A stretch of 64,000 nucleotides of DNA from Vagococcus hydrophili (lineage in GTDB: Bacteria; Bacillota; Bacilli; Lactobacillales; Vagococcaceae). Below, in pieces: positions 53,468 through 64,000 of this stretch (positions are counted from its first letter, which is position 1; the number at the start of each line of letters is the position of its first letter). The notes below the pieces were generated by a model. The model was given only the letters and a program-made list of their open reading frames with translations, made no database searches and was not told the origin of the DNA. The stretch spans positions 2,232,001 through 2,296,000 of the forward strand of contig NZ_CP049887.1 of assembly GCF_011304195.1 (NCBI RefSeq), in the 5' to 3' direction. Both the position numbers and the translations under genes were made by a program.

Positions 53468-53506
53468 TTTACATACCCCCTAGTGGTCATTTACATGCCT
53501 ATATTC

Positions 53507-53535
53507 ATTATACGGTGTAAGTATTGTTACGTCAA
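53507..53535 (-). promoter_or_regulatory. csp promoter
   Basis: On the minus strand TTGACG, 17 bp, then perfect TATAAT. Confidence 0.82.
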
Positions 53536-53632
53536 ACACAGGCTTAATCATGTAAAGTATAAATAATAACTCTTTTTACTTTAAGGGAATTGTTATATAC
53601 TAATCTTTAGTAATTAAGAAATGAGGTGTCTG

Positions 53633-54319
53633 ATGAATAGGGCTGATATTTTTTTAGTCTCATTTAATAAAATAGAGAAATGGTTGAAAAAGCAATTAGA
53701 ATTCCCAAGTAATATGGGGGTAACAGAAATGTTGAGGAGAGTCAAAAAACGTTCTGATTTACCAATTGCAGAGATTGAATTTGATCTTATCGAGTTTTCC
53801 CAACTAAGAAATGCCATTGTGCATAATAGGATTGAAACAGATTTTATTATTGCTGAGCCTAATGAATGGGCAGTGGAGAGAATACTTGAAATTGAAAATG
53901 AGCTACTGCATCCGCGCCTAGTGGAACGCATTTTAAAAACAAATGTAAAGATTTTTACAGCAGATGTTCCGCTTCAAGAAATCCTTTATATAATAGTAGA
54001 AAAAGAATATTCTCAGTTTCCAATTTATCAAAACAAAAAGTTTAGAGGCTTAATTACAACCAAAGGAATTGGTATGTGGTTTGCTAAAAATGCTGATAAT
54101 AATATGATGGATCTTAATTATTACACAGCGATTGATATCTTAGATCTAGATAATAAAAGAGATGCTGTCTCCTTTTTATCATTGAGTGACACAGAATACA
54201 AAGCAAAAGAACTATTTAAAAGTAATCCGAGACTAGAAGCAATCTTAGTTACTCAGAATGGTAAAAGTAACGGCAAATTAATTGGGATTATTAGTCCTAA
54301 AGATTTATTTGGAGAGTGA
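53633..54319 (+). CDS. CBS-pair protein with an N-terminal HEPN-like domain
   Basis: About 228 residues. The C-terminal half (about 95-225) is a CBS pair: VPLQEILYIIVEKEYSQFPI in the first and KLIGIISPKDLFG closing the second, a fold that binds adenine nucleotides. The N-terminal helical part has LRNAIVHNR, with Arg59 and His64 in R-x4-H spacing as in HEPN RNases. I do not know a characterised homolog. ATG 53633 after GAGGTG is chosen over 53621. It overlaps or nearly abuts lspA, so the two are in one operon. HEPN assignment is a pattern match only. Confidence 0.7.
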   Translation: MNRADIFLVSFNKIEKWLKKQLEFPSNMGVTEMLRRVKKRSDLPIAEIEFDLIEFSQLRNAIVHNRIETDFIIAEPNEWAVERILEIENELLHPRLVERILKTNVKIFTADVPLQEILYIIVEKEYSQFPIYQNKKFRGLITTKGIGMWFAKNADNNMMDLNYYTAIDILDLDNKRDAVSFLSLSDTEYKAKELFKSNPRLEAILVTQNGKSNGKLIGIISPKDLFGE

Positions 54320-54327
54320 GAAAAAAT

Positions 54328-54783
54328 ATGATTTATTATAGTTTAATAGTTTTAGCATCGGTAATAATTGATCAATTGATTAAATATTGGGTGGTATCAA
54401 ACATTGAAATACATGAAACGATTTTTAGTAATCCAATCTTATCCCTAACTCATATAAGAAATAGTGGGGCAGCGTGGAGTATTTTAGAAGGGAAAATGTG
54501 GTTCTTTACTGTCGTCACAGTTATCGCTTTGATAATATTACCTTACTTACTTTATAAATATCATAATGAAAGTAAATGGATGACGATTGGTTTAAGTTTA
54601 ATTATTGGTGGCACGTTAGGGAATTTCATCGATCGTATCCGATTAGGCGAGGTTGTTGATATGTTTCAAGTAGAGTTTTTTAATTTTCCAATCTTCAATT
54701 TTGCGGATGTTTCATTAGTAATAGGTGTTATGTGTATTTTTGTATATATCTTATTTTTTGAAGAGAAATCTAAAGGAATGTAA
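54328..54783 (+). CDS. lspA: Lipoprotein signal peptidase (signal peptidase II)
   Basis: About 151 residues with four membrane helices. The catalytic aspartates are in GNFIDRI and FNFADVSL, the two conserved LspA motifs, and LTHIRNSGAAWSIL is the conserved loop (core RNSGAAWS). It cleaves signal peptides before the lipid-modified cysteine, and so should process OppA and the lipoprotein at 21378. A GTG at 54316 overlaps the upstream stop and could also start; ATG 54328 gives the usual length. The normal rluD neighbour is not here. Confidence 0.93.
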   Translation: MIYYSLIVLASVIIDQLIKYWVVSNIEIHETIFSNPILSLTHIRNSGAAWSILEGKMWFFTVVTVIALIILPYLLYKYHNESKWMTIGLSLIIGGTLGNFIDRIRLGEVVDMFQVEFFNFPIFNFADVSLVIGVMCIFVYILFFEEKSKGM

Positions 54784-54811
54784 ATAAAATATACTTATAT
54801 AACGTAGATTC

Positions 54812-54840
54812 TTGATATATTGTTAAAATGGTAGTAGAAT
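54812..54840 (+). promoter_or_regulatory. perR promoter
   Basis: TTGATA and TAGAAT with 17-bp spacing. The leader is about 25 nt. Confidence 0.65.
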
Positions 54841-54872
54841 GAAAATATAAAAAATTCACAAGGATGATGAAT

Positions 54873-55304
54873 ATGTCAAATCATATTGTTGAAGATGCAA
54901 TAAATAAGATGAAAGAATCTAATATACGTATCACACCACAAAGATATGCAATCTTAGAGTATTTAGTTGAGAGTAAAAGTCATCCAACAGCGGATGAAAT
55001 TTATAAACATCTTGAGCATCGTTTCCCAAATATGAGTGTAGCAACGGTATATAACAATTTAAGATTATTTACAGACATAGGTTTTGTTATTGAAATGGCT
55101 TATGGAGACTCTTCTAGTCGATTTGATTTTACATCTACAAAGCATTACCATGCTATTTGCGATAATTGTGGTAAAGTAGTTGATGTCTATTACCCTGGCT
55201 TGGAAGATGTGGAGTCGGCAACTGAGCAATTAACAGGATTTAAAGTAAGGGAACATCGCTTAGAGATGTATGGGTTATGTCCTGATTGTCAAAAAGAATC
55301 GTAG
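54873..55304 (+). CDS. perR: Peroxide-responsive repressor PerR (Fur family)
   Basis: A 143-residue metal-dependent repressor. With ATG 54873 the regulatory metal ligands fall at His37, Asp85, His91, His93 and Asp104, the same numbers as in Bacillus PerR. The structural zinc cysteines are Cys96/Cys99 in CDNC and the CPDC pair near the C terminus. This numbering supports the start over the ATG at 54864, which sits in the AAGGATG ribosome site. Peroxide oxidises His37 or His91 and releases DNA. No clear Per box is seen nearby. Confidence 0.94.
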   Translation: MSNHIVEDAINKMKESNIRITPQRYAILEYLVESKSHPTADEIYKHLEHRFPNMSVATVYNNLRLFTDIGFVIEMAYGDSSSRFDFTSTKHYHAICDNCGKVVDVYYPGLEDVESATEQLTGFKVREHRLEMYGLCPDCQKES

Positions 55305-55305
55305 T

Positions 55306-55339
55306 AAAAAGCAGGTGATTTTCACCTGTTTTTTATTTT
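55306..55339 (+). terminator. Terminator after perR
   Basis: CAGGTGA pairs with TCACCTG around a 3-base loop, followed by a T run. Confidence 0.85.
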
Positions 55340-55373
55340 TTTTAGTTTTTTTGAAAAAAAATTAAAAATAAGC

Positions 55374-55402
55374 TTGATTTTTATTTAAACAATTGATATA
55401 TT
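55374..55402 (+). promoter_or_regulatory. rRNA operon promoter, most distal candidate
   Basis: TTGATT, 17 bp, TATATT in very AT-rich DNA about 355 bp before 16S. Confidence 0.5.
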
Positions 55403-55463
55403 AATACATGTCGTTACGACGGGTGTTAATTTTAAATAACAAAAAAATATTTAAACAAAACAC

Positions 55464-55492
55464 TTGAACAACGAAATGATATGTGTTATTAT
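55464..55492 (+). promoter_or_regulatory. rRNA operon promoter P1
   Basis: TTGAAC, 17 bp, TATTAT, preceded by A/T tracts that could act as an UP element. Confidence 0.68.
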
Positions 55493-55557
55493 CATTAAGT
55501 CGAAAAGATAACTGACATATTAAATAACAACTTCTGGGAAAACTTTTTTAAAAAGAG

Positions 55558-55586
55558 TTGACATTCAAAAGAAGTTGTGATAAGAT
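55558..55586 (+). promoter_or_regulatory. rRNA operon promoter P2
   Basis: A perfect TTGACA, 17 bp, TAAGAT, about 165 bp before 16S. The rest of the leader to 55756 has short repeats and no gene. Confidence 0.72.
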
Positions 55587-55756
55587 ATAAAAGTTGTTAC
55601 GGCAACGAAATGGATCTTTGAAAACTAAACAAAGTAAGACAAACCAAATGTGATAGGGCGTTTCTATTTTATAGAAACAAACCATATTTAGTGAAATAAC
55701 ATTCGCTAGCAAGTTTTAAAATTAATGAGCTAAACATCGCAAGATGTTAATCAACT

Positions 55757-57323
<1,567 letters not shown>

Positions 57324-57402
57324 AATATTACGGAAATCACATGGTTGTACTTACTTTGTTTAGTTTTGAGAGATCTATTTTTAAAAATAAATCCTTAAAC
57401 AA

Positions 57403-57475
57403 GGGGCCTTAGCTCAGCTGGGAGAGCGCCTGCCTTGCACGCAGGAGGTCAGCGGTTCGATCCCGCTAGGCTCCA
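57403..57475 (+). tRNA. tRNA-Ala (TGC) in the 16S-23S spacer
   Basis: A 73-nt cloverleaf: acceptor GGGGCCT/AGGCTCC, anticodon loop CTTGCAC with anticodon TGC. CCA is not encoded. Confidence 0.97.
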
Positions 57476-57666
57476 TTAGTATTGTTATAATACTAAAACA
57501 TATTGTTCATTGAAAACTGGATAGTTGAAGTTAGACATCAACATTTTTTTTTAACACACCGAGTTGATCAGTTTTATTATTAAAATTGTGATACATAAAA
57601 TACTATTTAAATTAGCTATCGCTAGTTGATTTAAATAAACAAAGTCTAACCATTAGGTTAGAAAAA

Positions 57667-60574
<2,908 letters not shown>

Positions 60575-60649
60575 AAGAAAAACGGTGAAGTAAAAAAGAT
60601 GTCTAACTAAAACATTCAGTTTTGAGTGAACAATCACTCTAATAATAAG

Positions 60650-60765
60650 TGTGGCGATGATGGCAAGAAGGATACACCTGTTCCCATGCCGAACACAGAA
60701 GTTAAGTTTCTTAGCGCCGAGGGTAGTGAGGGGTTTCCCCTTGTGAGAGTAGGACGTTGCCATGC
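60650..60765 (+). rRNA. 5S ribosomal RNA
   Basis: About 116 nt from TGTGGCGATGATGGCAAG to GACGTTGCCATGC, with the conserved CCGAACACAGAAGTTAAG. The ends pair to form helix I. Confidence 0.96.
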
Positions 60766-60778
60766 TTATTATAAATTA

Positions 60779-60852
60779 TCCGGCATAGCTCAGTTGGTAG
60801 TAGCGCATGACTGTTAATCATGATGTCGTAGGTTCGAGTCCTACTGCCGGAG
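60779..60852 (+). tRNA. tRNA-Asn (GTT), copy 1
   Basis: 74 nt, acceptor TCCGGCA/TGCCGGA, anticodon loop CTGTTAA. Identical to the copy at 61761. Confidence 0.97.
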
Positions 60853-60863
60853 TTGTTTCAAAA

Positions 60864-60935
60864 GGCCCGTTGGTCAAGCGGTTAAGACACCGCCCTTTCA
60901 CGGCGGTATCACGGGTTCGATTCCCGTACGGGTCA
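60864..60935 (+). tRNA. tRNA-Glu (TTC), copy 1
   Basis: 72 nt, acceptor GGCCCGT/ACGGGTC, anticodon loop CTTTCAC. Identical to the copy at 61970. Confidence 0.97.
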
Positions 60936-60959
60936 TGTAACATAATATATTCCATATAT

Positions 60960-61032
60960 GGAGGTTTAGCTCAGCTGGGAGAGCACCTGCCTTACAAGCA
61001 GGGGGTCAGCGGTTCGATCCCGTTAACCTCCA
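60960..61032 (+). tRNA. tRNA-Val (TAC)
   Basis: 73 nt, acceptor GGAGGTT/AACCTCC, anticodon loop CTTACAA. Single copy in the window. Confidence 0.97.
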
Positions 61033-61043
61033 TTATCTAAACT

Positions 61044-61116
61044 GGTTCCGTGGTGTAGGGGTTAACATGCCTGCCTGTCACGCAGGAGATCGCGGGTTCA
61101 AATCCCGTCGGGACCG
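61044..61116 (+). tRNA. tRNA-Asp (GTC)
   Basis: 73 nt, acceptor GGTTCCG/CGGGACC with a G-T pair, anticodon loop CTGTCAC. Confidence 0.96.
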
Positions 61117-61120
61117 TTTA

Positions 61121-61193
61121 GGCGCAGTAGCTCAGTTGGTAGAGCAACGGATTGAAGCTCCGTGTGTCGGCAGTTCGATTCTGTCTTGCGCCA
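61121..61193 (+). tRNA. tRNA-Phe (GAA), copy 1
   Basis: 73 nt, acceptor GGCGCAG/TTGCGCC, anticodon loop TTGAAGC. The spacer to the next tRNA is identical to that after copy 2. Confidence 0.97.
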
Positions 61194-61199
61194 TTATAT

Positions 61200-61280
61200 G
61201 GAGGGGTAGCGAAGTGGCTAAACGCGGCGGACTGTAAATCCGCTCCTTCGGGTTCGGCAGTTCGAATCTGCCCCCCTCCA
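61200..61280 (+). tRNA. tRNA-Tyr (GTA), copy 1
   Basis: 81 nt with a long variable arm. Acceptor GGAGGGG pairs with CCCCTCC and the T stem GGCAG with CTGCC, so the 3' side needs six C residues in a row, and they are present. Anticodon GTA in CTGTAAA. Confidence 0.97.
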
Positions 61281-61301
61281 TTATTAATATTATCAAACTA
61301 T

Positions 61302-61372
61302 AGGGGTATAGTTTAGCGGTAGAACTACGGTCTCCAAAACCGTCAGCGTGGGTTCGATTCCTACTACCCCTG
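61302..61372 (+). tRNA. tRNA-Trp (CCA)
   Basis: 71 nt, acceptor AGGGGTA/TACCCCT, anticodon loop CTCCAAA. It is absent from the duplicated block. Confidence 0.96.
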
Positions 61373-61382
61373 TTTTTACTAT

Positions 61383-61456
61383 GGCGATTGTGGTGAAGTG
61401 GTTAACACATCGGATTGTGGTTCCGACATGCGTGGGTTCGATTCCCATCAGTCGCC
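61383..61456 (+). tRNA. tRNA-His (GTG), copy 1
   Basis: 74 nt including the encoded G at -1 opposite discriminator C73. Anticodon loop TTGTGGT. Confidence 0.96.
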
Positions 61457-61469
61457 TATTTAATAATAT

Positions 61470-61540
61470 TGGGCTATAGCCAAGCGGTAAGGCAACGGAC
61501 TTTGACTCCGTCATCGTTGGTTCGAATCCAGCTAGCCCAG
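61470..61540 (+). tRNA. tRNA-Gln (TTG), copy 1
   Basis: 71 nt, acceptor TGGGCTA/TAGCCCA, anticodon loop CTTTGAC. Confidence 0.97.
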
Positions 61541-61545
61541 TTTTT

Positions 61546-61616
61546 GGCGGTATAGCCAAGTGGTAAGGCAGAGGTCTGCAACACCTTTATCATCGGTTCA
61601 AATCCGGTTACCGCCT
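61546..61616 (+). tRNA. tRNA-Cys (GCA)
   Basis: 71 nt, acceptor GGCGGTA/TACCGCC, anticodon loop CTGCAAC. Confidence 0.96.
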
Positions 61617-61635
61617 TTTATAGATATATCCTTAT

Positions 61636-61719
61636 GCCGGCGTGGCGGAATTGGCAGACGCGCTGGACTCAAAATCCTGTGCCCGCAAGGGCGTGCCGGT
61701 TCGACCCCGGCCGCCGGTA
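61636..61719 (+). tRNA. tRNA-Leu (CAA)
   Basis: 84 nt with a long variable arm. Anticodon loop CTCAAAA. The anticodon stem CTGGA/TCCTG has one T-T mismatch. Acceptor ends in a G-T pair. Confidence 0.94.
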
Positions 61720-61760
61720 TTGCATTTATTGCATATAAGGATAGTCTAATAATTAAATAA

Positions 61761-61834
61761 TCCGGCATAGCTCAGTTGGTAGTAGCGCATGACTGTTAAT
61801 CATGATGTCGTAGGTTCGAGTCCTACTGCCGGAG
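61761..61834 (+). tRNA. tRNA-Asn (GTT), copy 2
   Basis: 74 nt, identical to copy 1. It opens the duplicated part of the cluster. Confidence 0.97.
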
Positions 61835-61862
61835 TTTTACTTTAAATAAGTTTTTTGAACCT

Positions 61863-61952
61863 GGAGAGTTGTCCGAGTTGGCCGAAGGAGCATGATTGGA
61901 AATCATGTAGACGGTAATAACTGTCTCAAGGGTTCGAATCCCTTACTTTCCG
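61863..61952 (+). tRNA. tRNA-Ser (GGA)
   Basis: 90 nt with a long variable arm, anticodon loop TTGGAAA. Acceptor GGAGAGT/ACTTTCC has a G-T pair. It has no partner in the first block. Confidence 0.96.
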
Positions 61953-61969
61953 TAATTTTATAATTCTTA

Positions 61970-62041
61970 GGCCCGTTGGTCAAGCGGTTAAGACACCGCC
62001 CTTTCACGGCGGTATCACGGGTTCGATTCCCGTACGGGTCA
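61970..62041 (+). tRNA. tRNA-Glu (TTC), copy 2
   Basis: 72 nt, identical to copy 1. Confidence 0.97.
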
Positions 62042-62066
62042 TTACTAAACTATTAATTATAGTTTG

Positions 62067-62139
62067 GGCGCAGTAGCTCAGTTGGTAGAGCAACGGATTG
62101 AAGCTCCGTGTGTCGGCAGTTCGATTCTGTCTTGCGCCA
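62067..62139 (+). tRNA. tRNA-Phe (GAA), copy 2
   Basis: 73 nt, identical to copy 1, including the spacer that follows it. Confidence 0.97.
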
Positions 62140-62145
62140 TTATAT

Positions 62146-62225
62146 GGAGGGGTAGCGAAGTGGCTAAACGCGGCGGACTGTAAATCCGCTCCTTTGGGTT
62201 CGGCAGTTCGAATCTGCCCCCTCCA
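62146..62225 (+). tRNA. tRNA-Tyr (GTA), copy 2, missing one base
   Basis: 80 nt, one shorter than copy 1. The C run before TCCA has five instead of six residues, so the 12-nt 3' side of the acceptor-T stack has only 11 and one acceptor pair cannot form. There is also a C-to-T change in the variable arm (CTTTGGG against CTTCGGG). It may be a damaged gene, or a sequencing error in a homopolymer. Confidence 0.8.
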
Positions 62226-62235
62226 TTTTTATCAT

Positions 62236-62309
62236 GGCGATTGTGGTGAAGTGGTTAACACATCGGATTGTGGTTCCGACATGCGTGGGTTCGATTCCCA
62301 TCAGTCGCC
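62236..62309 (+). tRNA. tRNA-His (GTG), copy 2
   Basis: 74 nt, identical to copy 1, with the encoded G at -1. Confidence 0.96.
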
Positions 62310-62322
62310 TATTTAATAATAT

Positions 62323-62393
62323 TGGGCTATAGCCAAGCGGTAAGGCAACGGACTTTGACTCCGTCATCGTTGGTTCGAATCCAGCTAGCCCAG
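62323..62393 (+). tRNA. tRNA-Gln (TTG), copy 2
   Basis: 71 nt, identical to copy 1; the His-Gln spacer is identical too. Last tRNA of the operon. Confidence 0.97.
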
Positions 62394-62394
62394 T

Positions 62395-62424
62395 TAAGAC
62401 TTGATGATTCAAGTCTTTTTTTTT
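62395..62424 (+). terminator. Terminator of the rRNA-tRNA operon
   Basis: AAGACTTGA pairs with TTCAAGTCTT around a tight loop, followed by a T run of nine. Confidence 0.9.
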
Positions 62425-62544
62425 GTCCAAAAATGATCTAAGTCATTTTTGCTTATCTAGATAGTATTAAGTAATGTTAAGAAGCTTTTTATAAAAAAAT
62501 TTAAGTGTTAGTATATATTTATCATTTGAAAAGGAGAAGAAAAG

Positions 62545-64000
62545 ATGATTAAAAAAGGGGATTTTGGTGAGTCACTACAAAAGTTTGGACGAACGTTACT
62601 TCTTCCAATTGGGGTTTTAGCACCGGTCGGGATGATTTTAGGAATCAGTGGAGCATTTGTTCAACCTTATATGATTGAAAAGTTTGCATTTTTAGGAAAT
62701 GAAAATGTTAATGCTATTCTTATTAGTATTAGAACGATTGCAAGCGTTATCTTTGATAATATTCCACTACTATTCGCTATGGGTGTGGCTTATGGAATGA
62801 GTAAAAAGGATAAAGGAATTTCTGTTTTTGCTGCTGTGACTGGTTATTTAACTTTAATCATTACTATGAATGTTTGGTTGACTTTAACTGGTAAGATGGC
62901 TGATCCAGAAATTATGACACAAGTTGGACAAATAAATGTTTTGGGTATTCAAACAATGAATATCAGTGCAGCAGGGGGGATTGTTACAGGGTTAGTTGCT
63001 GCTTGGGCAACAGATAAGTTCTATAATTTAGAACTTCCAACTGCATTTGCATTCTTTTCAGGTAAGAAGTCAGTACCAATTATTACAATTGGCGTCATGA
63101 TTTTAATTGGGGCGTTATTACCATTTGTTTGGGAAGTTTTTGTGCTAGTTTTAACGAAATTTTCAGTGGTTATTTTAAGCACAGTTGGTCCATTCTTTAC
63201 GGCAGCTGGTGAACGATTATTTATTCCTTTTGGTTTACACCATGTATGGAACGCGCTCTTTAGATTTACTGAAGCAGGCGGGTCTTATGTAATTGATGGG
63301 GAAACCTTTGTTGGAGTTGTCCCAGCGATGAATGAAGTGTTATTCAATCAAGGGCCAAATAGTGAGTATTGGTCAATGATGCCTGATTTAACAAGATTCA
63401 TGGCACAACAACAAATGCTTGTGACACTGTTTCTTTTCCCTGCGATTGCTTTAGCCATGTATAAAGCGTGTCGTGTAGAAAATAGAATAGAAGTTAAGTC
63501 GATGCTGATTACGTTGGTTTTAACAGCGATGTTAGGAAACGTTACTGAGCCGTTAGAATTTACTTTTGTGTTCATTGCCCCTCTCTTGTATTTAGCTTAT
63601 GCAGTTATTGTTGGGATTGGAGCTGTGCTACTTTCTTTAGCAGGAGTGGCAGTTGGATACATTAGGGGAACGGTTTTTGACTTTGCGATTTTCGGATTAT
63701 TATATGAAAAGACTAACTGGATATTCTTAGTAATTATTGGACTTGGTTTAGCAGTTGTTACTTATTTTATTTTTTACTGGGCAATTATTAAATTTGATAT
63801 TAAAACACCTGGTCGTGAAGAATCACAAAATATGGATAATACATTAATTAAAGAAAAACGTTACACAGAAGTTGCTGAGATCGTGGTTGAAGCGCTAGGT
63901 GGTAAGGAAAATATTGAAAACGTTGAAAACTGTATTACCCGTCTAAGAATTGATTTGAAGGATATTAATGTTGTCAATAAAGAGTTGCTTGAAAAATCAG
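62545..64000 (+). CDS. PTS sugar transporter EIICB, glucose/maltose family (3' end outside window)
   Basis: Open to the window edge, about 485 residues seen. The EIIC domain (about 1-400) has multiple membrane helices and the glucose-superfamily signatures DNIPLLFAMGVAYGM, FGLHHVWNALF and GNVTEPLEFTF. The EIIB domain then begins, with the phosphorylated Cys463 in ENCITRLRIDL. The family suits glucose, maltose or related alpha-glucosides, and the sugar cannot be fixed. AAAAGGAGAAG precedes the ATG. No catabolite-response element or antiterminator target is clear in the leader (62425-62544). An EIIA part may follow outside the window. Confidence 0.87.
   Translation, partial: MIKKGDFGESLQKFGRTLLLPIGVLAPVGMILGISGAFVQPYMIEKFAFLGNENVNAILISIRTIASVIFDNIPLLFAMGVAYGMSKKDKGISVFAAVTGYLTLIITMNVWLTLTGKMADPEIMTQVGQINVLGIQTMNISAAGGIVTGLVAAWATDKFYNLELPTAFAFFSGKKSVPIITIGVMILIGALLPFVWEVFVLVLTKFSVVILSTVGPFFTAAGERLFIPFGLHHVWNALFRFTEAGGSYVIDGETFVGVVPAMNEVLFNQGPNSEYWSMMPDLTRFMAQQQMLVTLFLFPAIALAMYKACRVENRIEVKSMLITLVLTAMLGNVTEPLEFTFVFIAPLLYLAYAVIVGIGAVLLSLAGVAVGYIRGTVFDFAIFGLLYEKTNWIFLVIIGLGLAVVTYFIFYWAIIKFDIKTPGREESQNMDNTLIKEKRYTEVAEIVVEALGGKENIENVENCITRLRIDLKDINVVNKELLEKS

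Noticed and set aside
60807-62430. Open frames across the tRNA cluster on both strands
   Set aside because: They read through tRNA genes. The two similar antisense frames simply reflect the duplicated tRNAs.

Overview
The window is AT-rich chromosomal DNA of a low-GC Gram-positive bacterium. The best fit is the Enterococcaceae, most likely a Vagococcus-like species. The reasons are an EbsA-family cell-surface gene, the MurT/GatD lipid II amidation pair, PgpA/YutD/YutF synteny, a TyrRS T-box, a type B RNase P RNA, and the 16S sequence. Genus-level placement is an inference. No prophage, insertion sequence, CRISPR array or defence island is visible, so most of the window is core genome.

Layout. 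1-756: tail of an AI-2E-type transporter and a tandem array of long palindromic repeats. 757-7104: azoreductase, then the conserved run tdk-prfA-prmC-sua5-glyA-upp (translation termination, tRNA t6A, one-carbon and pyrimidine salvage). 7176-12684: a membrane-anchored GH3 hexosaminidase, dnaD-like, nth, and the overlapping recU-pbp1a pair facing away from gpsB. 12941-17689: gpsB, rnpB, an rRNA methyltransferase, an M32 carboxypeptidase and a ROK fructokinase. 17849-24641: a Ktr-type K+ channel subunit, a class I aldolase homolog lacking its Schiff-base lysine, an NAD(P)H oxidoreductase with a coupled 58-residue ORF, a lipoprotein, a two-gene ABC system and a tyrosine phosphatase. 24799-30403: ogt, a YunD/YutD/YutF/TIGR01906 operon, pgpA and a ferredoxin-NADP reductase. 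30533-34788: a TetR regulator with a perfect palindromic operator and a heterodimeric ABC exporter. 34927-41310: a VOC protein, serine hydrolase, manA, ald and murT-gatD. 41578-47208: a complete oligopeptide ABC operon ending in an OsmC gene. 47555-53467: a second Ktr channel, a small membrane protein, tyrS with T-box, ferrochelatase, an RNase H-like gene, ebsA and csp. 53633-55304: a probable HEPN-CBS protein, lspA and perR.

55374-62424 is one rRNA operon (three candidate promoters, 16S-tRNA-Ala-23S-5S) followed by 18 tRNA genes. The second half of the tRNA run is a partial duplication of the first half, and one tRNA-Tyr copy has lost a base. The window ends inside a PTS EIICB gene.

The most unusual signal is a family of long imperfect palindromes of about 123 bp at 351-752, 16551-16720, 17736-17770 (half copy), 47268-47552 and 49404-49686. 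Their paired arms change together between copies, so a folded structure appears to be conserved. They sit just after gene ends, and three of the five loci lie between convergent genes. A separate palindrome of about 110 bp sits at 24652-24762. Other items worth checking are the aldolase homolog with Glu in place of the catalytic lysine and the HEPN-like RNAIVH motif in the CBS protein.
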